64,000 bases of DNA from PALSA-270 sp963770915 (GCA_963770915.1 CAVYRG010000001.1:1612001-1676000); one strand, 5' to 3'; shown: positions 35,261 through 45,450, numbered from the stretch's first letter. Numbers and translations are program-made. The notes: generated from the letters alone by a model not told the origin.

Positions 35261-36424
35261 TCACGGACTGCTCCGAACTAGCCTTCCCTTCCTAAGCTCG
35301 AAGACATCTCCACGCCAAGTCACTCTCCGTCCGCCAAGCCCGCCCAGCCACACGAAAACGGCGGCCAAGTCGCGCAGAGGAATCCATCCCAACCCAGTCA
35401 CAGCATTCCGGTCACTCAACACGAGTTTCCCCACGACGAGGGCTGTCGCCAGGCGCAGCGTAACCGCAACGGCGAACAATGCCCAGGCCCAGCCAGTTCC
35501 GTACGCGCTCGCGAGACACACTACTGCCCACGGAATCGCAAAAGTCAGCACCAGCCCGGCATAACCGCCCGGACGCGACGCTCGGATCGTCCGCGCCCAG
35601 CGCAGCTGGTGCTCAATGAAATCTTTGAACGAGTAGGAAGGCAAATACGTCTCGACCACCACGTCCGAAAGCTCGACCTTCCGGCCATGCGCTGCGATCC
35701 GCCGGCCGAGTTCATAGTCGTCGGCGAGATAATCAGCAAAAGCCTCAAACCCGCCGATCTCGGTAAGATCTCCGCGGCGGAATGCCAGCGTCGAACCCAA
35801 CCCGAAACGGATGCCGCGCTCAATCACGCCAGCCGCAAGCACTCCGGCACAGAAGTCCGTGCTGATGCTAAGTGATTCCAGCCGCGAGCCCAGGCTGGGA
35901 GCGGGAACCCCGCGGTAGAGGCAAGTCACCAGCCCAACCTTGGGATCGGCCAACGGAGCCACCACGCCCCGCAAGTAGTCCGGCTCCACACGAATGTCGC
36001 TGTCGTTGACGAGTAGATACTCATGGCGTGCTTCCGGCAACATCTGCGCCAGATTGCTGACTTTCGTGTTTGCACCGAGCGACCTTTCGCACAACACCAC
36101 GCGGATGGGAACTGCCGGCAGCTCGCTGCGCAGGCGCTTCACCAACGTCAGCGCCGGGTCGGCGGCATCGCTCACGCCAAACACAATTTCATACTCGGGA
36201 TAATCCTGCAGGCAGTGGCTGCGCAGGCTCTCATACATCCCGGGATCGGTGCCGCGCAGCGGCTTCAAAATAGATACAGGCGAGGTGAAATTCCGTTCGT
36301 CAGGTAAAGCGCCTTTTCGACGCCTGGCCAGAAATCCAGCCGCGCCCCAGAGACATAGCGCCAAATACGCCATGCTCGCGCATGTCCCCAGAGCCGCGAC
36401 AATTTCCAGGATGTGGCGAATCAT
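35261..36424 (-). CDS. GT21 glycosyltransferase, HpnI-like (copy 2)
   Basis: 387 residues, same layout as copy 1: N-terminal helix, TSPVSILKPLRGTDPGMYES, VNDSDIRVE, LADDYELGRRIAAHG and HQLRWARTIRASRPGGYAGL, then C-terminal helices. All GT21 motifs are kept, so both copies look active. Its ATG directly follows the stop of the upstream MacB-type permease (TAGATG), which implies translational coupling and an operon of permease, permease, glycosyltransferase. The two paralogues differ in many positions, so this is an old duplication or independent acquisition. Confidence 0.87.
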   Translation of the reverse strand: MIRHILEIVAALGTCASMAYLALCLWGAAGFLARRRKGALPDERNFTSPVSILKPLRGTDPGMYESLRSHCLQDYPEYEIVFGVSDAADPALTLVKRLRSELPAVPIRVVLCERSLGANTKVSNLAQMLPEARHEYLLVNDSDIRVEPDYLRGVVAPLADPKVGLVTCLYRGVPAPSLGSRLESLSISTDFCAGVLAAGVIERGIRFGLGSTLAFRRGDLTEIGGFEAFADYLADDYELGRRIAAHGRKVELSDVVVETYLPSYSFKDFIEHQLRWARTIRASRPGGYAGLVLTFAIPWAVVCLASAYGTGWAWALFAVAVTLRLATALVVGKLVLSDRNAVTGLGWIPLRDLAAVFVWLGGLGGRRVTWRGDVFELRKGRLVRSSP

Positions 36425-37684
36425 CTACTCGTAGCGCAGAGACTCGATGGGATCAAGGTTGGCGGCTTTCCATGCTGGATAAATGCCAAACAGCAATCCC
36501 TCCACCGTAGCCGCGCCAAGCGCAAATACGGCCCAGAACAAGGACATGCTGGCAGGCAACGAACTCCAAATCGCCGGAATGGTCCAGGTTAGGAGCGCGC
36601 CCACGGCCAGGCCTATCGCGCCGCCCATTCCCGTAAGCGTGATCGCTTCCAGCGTAAATTGCGCCAGGATGTCGAACCGACGCGCCCCAATGGCCTTGCG
36701 CACGCCAATCTCGCGCGTGCGCTCCGTCACCGATACCAGCATGATGTTCATCACGCCCACGCCGCCCACCAGCAATCCGACGCTCGAAACCGCAAACATG
36801 AAAATGAAGATCATTCCGGAAAGCTGCTTCCACAGATCGGACATCGCGTCCTGGGTGAAAACCTCAAAATTGTCAGGCTTGTCGGGAGGCACTTTGCGGG
36901 AGCGGCGCAGCGCGGCGCGAATTTCATCCATCGCCTGCGGCATGTCCGCCTGCGAAGTAGCCTTGGCGGTCATCCAGAAATCTTTCAACTCCGGATGCAG
37001 CTTGCGGAACGTGCTATAGGGAAAGAAAACCACGTTGTCTTCCGGATTTTTGCCATTGGAGAAGGCGCTCTTTCGCCGCTCCGCTACCCCAATCACGGTA
37101 AACAGTTGGCCTTCGATGTTGATTTCTTTGCCCAGTGAGTCGCCTTGAGGAAAAAGCTCCTCCGCCGTATCTGCCCCGAGGATAATGACGGGGGAGCGGT
37201 GCTCCTCATCAACCTCCGTGAACCAGCGGCCGGAAGTCACGCCCAGATCGTAGACGTCTTTCCAGGTATAGACATCCCCCTCGAGGATAGTGTTCTTCAC
37301 CCGGTGACTGCCGTACTTCACAGTGTAGGTGCCTGAGCCGAATCGCGGGTCGGTGTAACGAAGCCCGGTGGTGATGGCCTTCACGTGCGGTAAGCCCTGG
37401 CACGCAAGGTAGTCGTCGTAAGTGAGCCGCTTGCGCGTCCGCATTTCTTCCGTGGGCCGGGTGAGGCTGAAGGGCTGGATGTGAAACACGAAAATCAGAT
37501 TGGACCCCAGGCTGCTGATCGAACCCATCACCTGATCGTTCAGTCCGCGAACCACCGAGGAAATGGTGATGACTACAGCAATGCCAATCACGATTCCGAG
37601 CACGGTGAGCCCGGACCGCAGCTTGTTGCTGCGAATCGTGTCGACCGCCATCTTTACGATTTCGCCGTAGTCGCCTTTACGCAT
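36425..37684 (-). CDS. ABC transporter permease, MacB/FtsX family
   Basis: 419 residues: N-terminal helix (about residues 22-42, LRSGLTVLGIVIGIAVVITI), a MacB-type periplasmic core (about 45-270: LGADTAEELFPQGDSLGKEI, then NIEGQLFTVIGV) and three C-terminal helices with SVTERTREIGVRKAIGARR and the end IYPAWKAANLDPIESLRYE. It is the second of two tandem permeases, 29 bases after the first. Such pairs usually work with a MacB-type ATPase and an HlyD adaptor, neither of which is adjacent. Confidence 0.92.
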   Translation of the reverse strand: MRKGDYGEIVKMAVDTIRSNKLRSGLTVLGIVIGIAVVITISSVVRGLNDQVMGSISSLGSNLIFVFHIQPFSLTRPTEEMRTRKRLTYDDYLACQGLPHVKAITTGLRYTDPRFGSGTYTVKYGSHRVKNTILEGDVYTWKDVYDLGVTSGRWFTEVDEEHRSPVIILGADTAEELFPQGDSLGKEINIEGQLFTVIGVAERRKSAFSNGKNPEDNVVFFPYSTFRKLHPELKDFWMTAKATSQADMPQAMDEIRAALRRSRKVPPDKPDNFEVFTQDAMSDLWKQLSGMIFIFMFAVSSVGLLVGGVGVMNIMLVSVTERTREIGVRKAIGARRFDILAQFTLEAITLTGMGGAIGLAVGALLTWTIPAIWSSLPASMSLFWAVFALGAATVEGLLFGIYPAWKAANLDPIESLRYE

Positions 37685-37713
37685 GAAAAATCAGACCCGT
37701 TTCGTTCGTTTGT

Positions 37714-38943
<1,230 letters not shown>

Positions 38944-39076
38944 GAAGGAGTCGTCGGTCGTCGGCCGTCATCACTGCAGTACGTCAATTCGACCGATTTG
39001 GTTCAGTCTAGCAGAGACCTATTTGCCCCCGCCTGGCGACCGACGACTGAAGACTTAAGACTGTTGCGGCTTGCCC

Positions 39077-39082
39077 TATAAT
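39077..39082 (+). promoter_or_regulatory. -10 element of rnpB
   Basis: A perfect TATAAT ending 9 bases before the inferred 5' end of RNase P RNA. No good -35 is visible at 16-18 bases upstream (CTTAAG only). Confidence 0.7.
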
Positions 39083-39091
39083 GAACAAGTT

Positions 39092-39498
39092 GGCAGCCGG
39101 ACCGGACGGTCGCTTTCGAAGCCTTCGGGCCTCGGGAGAGGAAAGTCCGAACTCCGCAGAGCAGTGTGCCGGATAACGTCCGGGAGGGTGAATTCAAGTT
39201 CACTCGACGGAAAGTGCCACAGAAAACATACCGCCTGGGCGGCAACGCCAGGGTAAGGGTGAAAAGGTGCGGTAAGAGCGCACCGCCGCGGCAGTAATGC
39301 CACGGGCAGGGCAAACCCCACACGGAGCAAGACCAAATAGGGAGGGAGCCTGGGACTTCGGTCCCGGACACGTGCCGGCTCGGTGCGTCAAACCTCCGGG
39401 TAGGTCGCTTGAGGCGCGCAGCAATGCTCGTCCCAGAGGAATGATCGTCCCGCCGGAGCAATCTGGCGGACAGAATTCGGCTTACAGGTCCGGCTGCT
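39092..39498 (+). ncRNA. rnpB: RNase P RNA, bacterial class A
   Basis: The P1 stem is formed by GCAGCCGGACC (39093-39103) and GGTCCGGCTGC (39487-39497). The conserved CR-I segment GAGGAAAGTCCGAACTCC lies at about 39138. The GGGTAAGGGTGAAAAGGTGCGG region, a second conserved GCAAAC..CC element near 39309 and the terminal ACAGAATTCGGCTTACAG (CR-V) near 39470 are all present. About 407 nt, a normal length. The RNA processes tRNA 5' ends. Confidence 0.97.
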
Positions 39499-39523
39499 AA
39501 TTCGCAATCTCGACTGGGAAGCG

Positions 39524-41356
39524 CTATTCCCGCGCCCGCAGCGGCGACACGAATCGCAATAACGACGCCCCGGAAAAAACCCTCGGCTCCGGCATTTCCT
39601 GCATCAGTTCCCAATTCTTTGCCTTCAGGATGTCGAGCGCCGAAAGCGTCCCAGCCAATTCCCCGGTTGCGCTGTCTAAAACCAGCGCCTGCCCATACCC
39701 CTTGCCCAGGAATCGCTCCACTACGTCGTGCACTACTTCATCCGTGTAAGCGACAGGAAGTTCCTTGTGGGCCAGTGAGATGGCCGTCGCGTCCGGTGGC
39801 GCCGCCAGCAGGTCTTGCCGGTAAAGAACTCCGGCCACATGATCGTTCTCATCGACAACGGCAACGCAGTCCTGGTGCCCAACCGCCGCCAGAAACTCCG
39901 CCACCTTGCGGTCGCCGCGCACAGTCTCGGCTTCCGCATTCATGATGTCGCGCACGCGCACCATCTTCATGGAATCGATCTCATACGCCTCCGGCACCAG
40001 GTGCCCACGCCGCACCAGCCGCTCCGTGTTGATGGTCGTCCGCATGAAGTAATGCACCGCCAGGTCGGCCACCACCGCCACTAGAAACACCGGCAGAATC
40101 GCGTTGTATGCTCCCGTCACTTCCAGCATGAATAAAATCGCACTCGGCGTCGCCCGGTAAAGGCTGCCGAACAACGCGGCAGTCGCGACCATGCCATAAA
40201 TTCCAATCGTCGAAGCATTCGGCAGCACGAGATGCACCAGCGAGCCGAAGGCCGCGCCCAAACTGCCGCCAATCATCAATGCCGGAGCAAAAGTTCCTCC
40301 CGAAGCTCCCGAACCCAGCGCCAAGGCGAACGCTGCCAACTTCGCTCCGCAGATTCCCAGCAACACGTGCAGCGGATGTGGCCGGGAGAGCAAATCCGCA
40401 ATCACTGCATATCCCGTCCCCAAGACCTGGGGAAAGAAAATCGCGATCAGCCCCACCAGCAACCCGCCCATCGCCGGCACAAGAGGAAACCAAATCTTCA
40501 AATGCTCAAAGAAATCTTCACAGGCGTAGAGCGATCGCGTCATGAGCCAGGCCAGCCCGGCGCAAATCACGCCCAGCAAAATGAAGAACGGCAACTCCAG
40601 CGCGTGAAACGTGTACGCCGTCACTACGGGAAACACCGGTTGGGCGCCGCGAAATCCCATCGCCACCATCGTTCCCGTCGCTGAGGCCAGTGCAATCGGG
40701 ACGAACGAGCGGGCGCGAAATTCGAAAACCAAAAGTTCCACCGCCAGCATCACTCCGGCAAACGGAGTCTTGAACACGCCCGCCAACCCGGCGGCCGCGC
40801 CGCACGCCAGCAACACGCGCCGCTCAATCGGCGACGAAGGCAGCAACTGGCTGAGCAAAGACCCGAGCGCGGCGCCGGTTTGAATGATCGGCCCTTCCGC
40901 GCCAAAGGGGCCGCCGCTTCCCACCGTGATGGCCGCGCTCAGCGGCTTGAAAAAACTTACCCGCGGCTTCACGATGCTGCGGTTGTTCAGCGCCACCGAC
41001 ATCGCTTCTGGAATGCCATCGCCTTTGATTTCCGGGGAGAAATAGTGGATCAGCAGCCCGACCAGCAGCCCGCCAGCAGCCGGCAAGAGTGGCGTCCACA
41101 AGTGATGCGGCGCCAGGTTCGGCGGCAGATTGGTGAAAGTGAACTGGCCGTAAAAACAAACGTTGGAAATGAAATTGATGGCGCGCAACAAGCCTTCGGC
41201 CACCAGGCCTCCCGCCACTCCCACAACGATTCCCAACAGCGATAGCTCCAGCATGCGAGAGGTTTGCCGTGAGCGCGCGTTCGCTTTCGCTTGATAAGTA
41301 AGCGCTCCCGGCCCGTCCGCTGACCCTTTCGCGCTGTCCCCGTTCCGCTGCCCCAT
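39524..41356 (-). CDS. CLC-family chloride channel/transporter with CBS domains
   Basis: 610 residues: about 11 membrane helices (residues 35-455) and paired CBS domains (about 470-595: VRDIMNAEAETVRGDRKVAE, HQDCVAVVDENDHVAG). The selectivity motifs are present in variant form: GDGIPEA for GSGIP, and GPFGAEGPIIQTGAALGS for GREGP, keeping the gating Glu. The third motif is GSGASGGTFAPALMIGGSLG. The change of the pore Ser to Asp is worth note for anion preference. It begins 2 bases after the MarR stop, so MarR and CLC form an operon. Confidence 0.93.
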   Translation of the reverse strand: MGQRNGDSAKGSADGPGALTYQAKANARSRQTSRMLELSLLGIVVGVAGGLVAEGLLRAINFISNVCFYGQFTFTNLPPNLAPHHLWTPLLPAAGGLLVGLLIHYFSPEIKGDGIPEAMSVALNNRSIVKPRVSFFKPLSAAITVGSGGPFGAEGPIIQTGAALGSLLSQLLPSSPIERRVLLACGAAAGLAGVFKTPFAGVMLAVELLVFEFRARSFVPIALASATGTMVAMGFRGAQPVFPVVTAYTFHALELPFFILLGVICAGLAWLMTRSLYACEDFFEHLKIWFPLVPAMGGLLVGLIAIFFPQVLGTGYAVIADLLSRPHPLHVLLGICGAKLAAFALALGSGASGGTFAPALMIGGSLGAAFGSLVHLVLPNASTIGIYGMVATAALFGSLYRATPSAILFMLEVTGAYNAILPVFLVAVVADLAVHYFMRTTINTERLVRRGHLVPEAYEIDSMKMVRVRDIMNAEAETVRGDRKVAEFLAAVGHQDCVAVVDENDHVAGVLYRQDLLAAPPDATAISLAHKELPVAYTDEVVHDVVERFLGKGYGQALVLDSATGELAGTLSALDILKAKNWELMQEMPEPRVFSGASLLRFVSPLRARE

Positions 41357-41358
41357 AG

Positions 41359-41856
41359 CTACCGCGACCTTTTCTTCGATTTGTGCTGCGCAGTCGAACC
41401 GCTCTTTGCCGTGCTCTTGGCGGGGTTGACCGATGTCGCCTTCACCCTTCGAGTTACCGCCCGCAGCGCGCTCAGCAGCGCCGGCCCGCGTGCCCGCAGC
41501 TCGTTCTGGTGATGCAGCGAAAGAGCCTGCAGCACTTGCTCGCCCTTGCCAGTCAGCGCCAGCAGCACTTCCCGCCGGTCCAGCGATCCGGGGCTGCGAT
41601 GCACATAACCGCCCGCTGCCAGCCGGTCCACCAACTCCACCGCGCTGTGATGCTCAATCTGCAACCGTTCCGCCAACTCGCCGATCCGCGGCCGCAAACC
41701 GTCCGGCAATCCCTTGATGGCCAGCATCATCTGATGCTGCTGCGGCTCCAGCCCTTCCTTGCGCGCAGCTTGTTCGCTAAAATGCAGAAAGCGCCGGATT
41801 TGATGCCGCAGCTCGGCCAGCGCCTGATAGTCCCTCTGGTTGAGTTTCTTCTCCAT
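41359..41856 (-). CDS. MarR-family transcriptional regulator, first gene of CLC operon
   Basis: 165 residues from ATG 41856 (GGGAG six bases upstream). Winged helix: RIGELAERLQIEHHSAVELVDRLAAGGYV, then the wing SPGSLDRREVLLALTGKGEQVL. The C-terminus is Lys/Ser-rich (STAKSGSTAQHKSKKRSR). MarR proteins bind palindromes in their own promoter and release on ligand or oxidation. The palindrome at 41886-41906 is about 30 bases upstream of its start, so autoregulation of MarR-CLC is likely. No Cys pair suggests a ligand rather than a thiol switch. Confidence 0.88.
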   Translation of the reverse strand: MEKKLNQRDYQALAELRHQIRRFLHFSEQAARKEGLEPQQHQMMLAIKGLPDGLRPRIGELAERLQIEHHSAVELVDRLAAGGYVHRSPGSLDRREVLLALTGKGEQVLQALSLHHQNELRARGPALLSALRAVTRRVKATSVNPAKSTAKSGSTAQHKSKKRSR

Positions 41857-41885
41857 GTCGAACTCCCGCATCGACGGCACTCACT

Positions 41886-41906
41886 ATATATCGTATCACG
41901 ATATAT
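41886..41906. promoter_or_regulatory. Perfect palindrome, probable MarR operator
   Basis: ATATATCGT-ATC-ACGATATAT: 9-bp arms, 3-bp centre, 21 bp overall, the size of a MarR dimer site. It is A/T-rich in a GC-rich setting and lies just upstream of the MarR start, also about 130 bases from purB on the other side. Confidence 0.75.
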
Positions 41907-42035
41907 TAGCGAAATTCGCACCAACACAGCCCCCTTGGCTCTTGCCTTCCGAAATGGCCCGTCCCGCTGGCCAGCACCTACCGCTTCCATTTAGAATCCT
42001 CTGTCCTCAATTCCCCAAGAAGGCAGAGCGCAACC

Positions 42036-43370
42036 TTGATCCCTCGCTACACTCGCCCGGAAATGGGCCGCATCTGGAGCGACGAAAACCGCTTCCGCAC
42101 CTGGCTGGCCGTCGAAGTCGCCGCGACCGAAACCCTGGCCGAGGCCGGCATCGTCCCCAAGGACGCTGCTCGCGCCATCCGCGAGCGCGCCGACTTCAAC
42201 GTCGACCGCATCAATCAGATCGAAGCTGAAGTCCGCCACGACGTGATTGCCTTCACGACCGCCGTCGCCGAAATCGTCGGCCCTCAGGCCCGCTGGTTCC
42301 ACTACGGCCTCACTTCCAACGACGTTGTCGATACTGCGCAAGCCCTGCTCATCGGCCAGGCCTCTACCATCATCGCCGCCGATCTCGATCGCCTCTCCGA
42401 AGTTCTTGAACGCCGTGCCTGGGAGTTCAAAGACACTCCCATGATCGGCCGCACCCACGGCATTCACGCCGAACCCATCACCTTCGGATTCAAGCTGGCC
42501 AACTGGTATTCCGAGGTGCAGCGCGATATCGCCCGCTTCCAGCGCGCCGCCGAAGACATGCGCGTCGGAAAATTCTCCGGCGCCGTCGGAACTTTCGCTC
42601 ATCTCACGCCCGAGTTGGAGGAACAAATCTGCACCCGCCTCGGCCTGAAAGCCGCCGCGGTTTCTTCACAGGTGATCCAGCGCGACCGCCATGCTTATTA
42701 CCTGGCCACGCTCGCCGTCATCGCCTGCACGCTCGACAAGATCGCCACGGAGATTCGCCACCTGCAGCGCACCGAAGTCCGCGAGGCCGAGGAGTTTTTC
42801 AGCGAAAAGCAAAAGGGCTCCTCCGCCATGCCCCACAAGCGCAATCCCGTAACCAGCGAGCAGATCAGCGGCCTTTCCCGCGTCGTGCGCTCCAACGCCC
42901 AGGCCGGCTTTGAGAACGTCGCCCTCTGGCACGAGCGCGACATTTCGCATTCTTCCGCCGAGCGCGTCATCATTCCCGACTCCACCACTCTGGCCGACTA
43001 CCTGCTGCAGAAGACCGCTAATCTCATCGACACGATGTTCGTTTATCCCGAGCGCATGCGCGCCAATCTGGAAAGCACCGGCGGCCTGGTCTTCAGCGGC
43101 CAATTGCTGCTGGATTTAGTCGAGAATGGAGTTTCCCGCGAGGACGCCTACCGCCTGGTGCAAAGTCACGCCATGCGCGCCTGGAAGGAAGGTCTGAATT
43201 TCCGCGACCTGATTCTCAAAGATAAAGAAATCACCGGCCGCGTGCCGCGTGCCCAAATCGAGCGCGCGTTCGATCTCAAACGCCAACTGCGCAACGTCGA
43301 TAAGATTTTCACCCGCGTCTTTGTGCCATCGGTAAAACCCCGCGGCAAAAAGAAGAAAGCGAAGAGGTAG
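42036..43370 (+). CDS. purB: Adenylosuccinate lyase
   Basis: 444 residues starting at TTG 42036. Fumarase/aspartase-fold homotetramer acting twice in purine synthesis (SAICAR to AICAR; adenylosuccinate to AMP). Motifs: MGRIWSDENRFRTWLAVEVA, VGLTSND-type FHYGLTSNDVVDTA, GRTHGIHAEPITFG with catalytic His, and the signature GSSAMPHKRNP with the mobile Ser loop. The C-terminal tail is Lys-rich (KPRGKKKKAKR). It is monocistronic here, not in a pur operon. Confidence 0.97.
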   Translation: MIPRYTRPEMGRIWSDENRFRTWLAVEVAATETLAEAGIVPKDAARAIRERADFNVDRINQIEAEVRHDVIAFTTAVAEIVGPQARWFHYGLTSNDVVDTAQALLIGQASTIIAADLDRLSEVLERRAWEFKDTPMIGRTHGIHAEPITFGFKLANWYSEVQRDIARFQRAAEDMRVGKFSGAVGTFAHLTPELEEQICTRLGLKAAAVSSQVIQRDRHAYYLATLAVIACTLDKIATEIRHLQRTEVREAEEFFSEKQKGSSAMPHKRNPVTSEQISGLSRVVRSNAQAGFENVALWHERDISHSSAERVIIPDSTTLADYLLQKTANLIDTMFVYPERMRANLESTGGLVFSGQLLLDLVENGVSREDAYRLVQSHAMRAWKEGLNFRDLILKDKEITGRVPRAQIERAFDLKRQLRNVDKIFTRVFVPSVKPRGKKKKAKR

Positions 43371-43397
43371 ATCGCGCCGTGCTCCAGTGGGCGGCCG

Positions 43398-43895
43398 CTA
43401 TTTCGGTGGCTCAGGCTTCGCCGCAGGCGTGGGCGTCGCTGCCGGTGCAGCGGTCTTGGCCGGCGGCGGCGCAGTTTTCTTGGGAACTTCTTCCTTCCCT
43501 CTCCAAATCAGCCTATCCACAGACCACGCTCCCCCGCCCATCAGCATCAGGCTAAGATTTGCCGCCAGCAGCGTCAGCGCGAACTCGTATCCCATCGGCA
43601 TGAAAAATCCATTCTTCCAATGTACCTTCACGATGGCCACAAACATATCGCCCGCCAGAATCAGCGCGTTGGCTCGCGTCAGCAGTCCGAGAATCAGCGC
43701 CGCGCCGCAGAACAGTTCGATCAGCGGCAGCACCACGCCGAAGAATCTCGGGTACGGCGCGCCCACGCTGCCCAGAAATGCCACCACCGCGGGAACGCCC
43801 ATGGAGAACAGCTTCTGAATGCCGTGCCTCACGAACACTAGGCCCACCACAACTCGCAGTAGGGTTGGCCCCAACGACCGCTCTTTGCTGCTCAT
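43398..43895 (-). CDS. DoxX-family membrane protein
   Basis: 165 residues from ATG 43895 behind GAGGAGAGAG; a much longer frame reaches 44417 but is a shadow of the regulator upstream. Four helices with RVVVGLVFVRHGIQKLFSMG, GVVLPLIELFCGAALILGLL and ALILAGDMFVAIVKVHWKNG, typical of DoxX/DUF417-like quinone or thiosulfate-associated proteins. The last 30 residues are an Ala/Pro/Lys low-complexity tail (PPPAKTAAPAATPTPAAKP). It follows a MarR gene by 23 bases; the pair resembles known MarR-controlled detoxification operons. Confidence 0.88.
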   Translation of the reverse strand: MSSKERSLGPTLLRVVVGLVFVRHGIQKLFSMGVPAVVAFLGSVGAPYPRFFGVVLPLIELFCGAALILGLLTRANALILAGDMFVAIVKVHWKNGFFMPMGYEFALTLLAANLSLMLMGGGAWSVDRLIWRGKEEVPKKTAPPPAKTAAPAATPTPAAKPEPPK

Positions 43896-43918
43896 GCGTC
43901 TCTCTCCTCGATAACTCT

Positions 43919-44389
43919 CTATCGTTCCGCGCCGCCACGCGCCGCGTCCAGCAACTGGATCAGCCGCTGCAGCCGCTGCTCGCCCAAATGCCCCAGCAGG
44001 CGCCGCTGGAAAATCTCCAGCGGGCGATCCAGCGCCTTCAGCAAGGCCAGCCCGGAGGCCGTAATTCGTGCCCGCATCACTCTGCGATCTTCCCGTCCGC
44101 GGCTTCTGGCCACCAGCCCGCGCCGCTGCAGCCGGTTGAGCAGGCGGGTGATGTCCGGATCGCGGTTGATCATCCGCGCCCCGATCTCGCCGCATGCCAA
44201 CCCCTCCGCGCCGGCGCCCCGCAGGATGCGCAGCGCATTGTACTGCGTCGGCGAGATGTCGTGCGGCTTCAGCATTTCGCCCAGGCTCGCCTGCATCTGA
44301 TCGGCGGTGCGCAGTAGCCCGAGAAAGGCCTCCTCTTCCAAGCTGGCGAAGGGCTTTTGCTGCCGGATTTCTTCGCGGATTCCCGCCAT
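43919..44389 (-). CDS. MarR-family transcriptional regulator, first gene of DoxX operon
   Basis: 156 residues. Winged helix: LACGEIGARMINRDPDITRL, LNRLQRRGLVARSRGREDRR and VMRARITASGLALL. The helices at both ends form the dimer. It carries the DoxX gene downstream (23-base gap). Two inverted repeats lie in the 45 bases upstream of its start and probably overlap its promoter, so it is probably an autoregulated repressor of DoxX. The family's usual inducers are phenolics, quinones or oxidants. Confidence 0.9.
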   Translation of the reverse strand: MAGIREEIRQQKPFASLEEEAFLGLLRTADQMQASLGEMLKPHDISPTQYNALRILRGAGAEGLACGEIGARMINRDPDITRLLNRLQRRGLVARSRGREDRRVMRARITASGLALLKALDRPLEIFQRRLLGHLGEQRLQRLIQLLDAARGGAER

Positions 44390-44401
44390 CGCCCGACATT
44401 A

Positions 44402-44432
44402 GTCGTTGCAACGACAAGTGTCAACATCTTGT
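44402..44432. promoter_or_regulatory. Two inverted repeats, probable MarR operators
   Basis: A perfect 14-bp palindrome GTCGTTG-CAACGAC (44402-44415) with the GTTGCAAC core frequent in MarR sites, followed by ACAAG-N8/9-CTTGT (44415-44432). They lie 13-43 bases upstream of the MarR start. Confidence 0.7.
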
Positions 44433-44598
44433 CATTTCGCGCAACTTTGCTTCCTCTTACGGGTTTAAGTGAACAGAAGAAGTCCGTTCCCGGGCTGCTC
44501 GATGACGCCCCGCCCGGCAACGTTTGCGAGGATGGCGGCATCTACTTAATTAACTAACCGGTTAATCAGTACCGGAAGAGGAAAGCAGGAGCAACATC

Positions 44599-45357
44599 AT
44601 GAAGCGCTTGATCAGTATGTTCGCGTCCCTTTTGTCCGTGGGTGTGCTCAGCACGGCGATGCTCGCGCAGCCCGCGGCCGCCGCCCGCTATGACGGCGCA
44701 ATCCAGACTCGGGTCACCCAGAAACTCGCGGCCAAGAATCAGTTCCAAAACGTAAAGGCGTCCACCGAGGACGGCATTGTCACGCTCACCGGCCACGTCG
44801 CGCTCTACCAGCAAAAGCTGGACGCGGCCAAGCAGGCCCGCAAAGTATCCAACGTACAGGGCGTGCGCAATTTCCTCACTGTTGAGGGCGCCAGCGTCTC
44901 CGACACGGCTCTCACCAGCCGGCTCGATCGCAAGCTCTACTACGACCGTATCGGCTATGCCAACGAGTTCAGCTTCATCACCTCTTCGGTGAAAGACGGC
45001 CTCGTGACCCTGAGCGGCGAAGCCAGGGTCCCCGTCGATCTCGACTCGGCTCTCTCCATCGTGGACAACACGCCCGGCGTGAAGGACGTCGTGAACAACG
45101 TAACCGTATTACCCGTCTCGAGCTTCGATGACAGCATTCGCCTGCGCACCGCGCGCGCCATCTATCGCGATCCGGTGCTCGGCCGCTACGCCAGCAATCC
45201 CGCGCGGCCCATTCGCATCGTCGTGGAAAACGGCCACGTCAGCTTGTACGGTGTGGTGGAAAACAAAATGGACAAGACCCTGGCCGGCATTCGCGCCAAC
45301 CAGGTGCCCGGCGTCTTCAGCGTGCAGAACCATCTGCAGGTTGACAACAATTCCTAA
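44599..45357 (+). CDS. Periplasmic protein with three BON domains
   Basis: 252 residues from ATG 44599 (AGAGGAAAGCAGGAG upstream). Signal peptide to about residue 28 (QPAAA). Three BON units: QTRVTQKLAAKNQFQNVKAS with VTLTGHVALYQQ; TSRLDRKLYYDRIGYANEFS with VTLSGEARVP; and RLRTARAIYRDPVLGRYASN with VSLYGVVENKMDK. BON domains bind phospholipid or outer-membrane components and appear in OsmY-type stress proteins. A terminator follows. Confidence 0.9.
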   Translation: MKRLISMFASLLSVGVLSTAMLAQPAAAARYDGAIQTRVTQKLAAKNQFQNVKASTEDGIVTLTGHVALYQQKLDAAKQARKVSNVQGVRNFLTVEGASVSDTALTSRLDRKLYYDRIGYANEFSFITSSVKDGLVTLSGEARVPVDLDSALSIVDNTPGVKDVVNNVTVLPVSSFDDSIRLRTARAIYRDPVLGRYASNPARPIRIVVENGHVSLYGVVENKMDKTLAGIRANQVPGVFSVQNHLQVDNNS

Positions 45358-45392
45358 GCGCCGGAATGGAGCGATGGGCATTTCGCCCGTCA

Positions 45393-45425
45393 AAAAAGGC
45401 ACGGCTCCGGCCGTGCCTTTCTTTG
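45393..45425 (+). terminator. Rho-independent terminator after the BON gene
   Basis: AAAGGCACGG / CCGTGCCTTT hairpin with a CTCCGG-type loop and T-rich tail. It is A-rich on the 5' side too, so it may also stop transcription from the other direction (larB side). Confidence 0.85.
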
Positions 45426-45450
45426 TAGCACCCCTTTTAAGAGTGCATTG

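Noticed and set aside
43398..44417. A 339-codon frame joining DoxX to upstream sequence
   Set aside because: The N-terminal part is the shadow of the MarR gene in another frame; DoxX has its own start and ribosome-binding site at 43895.
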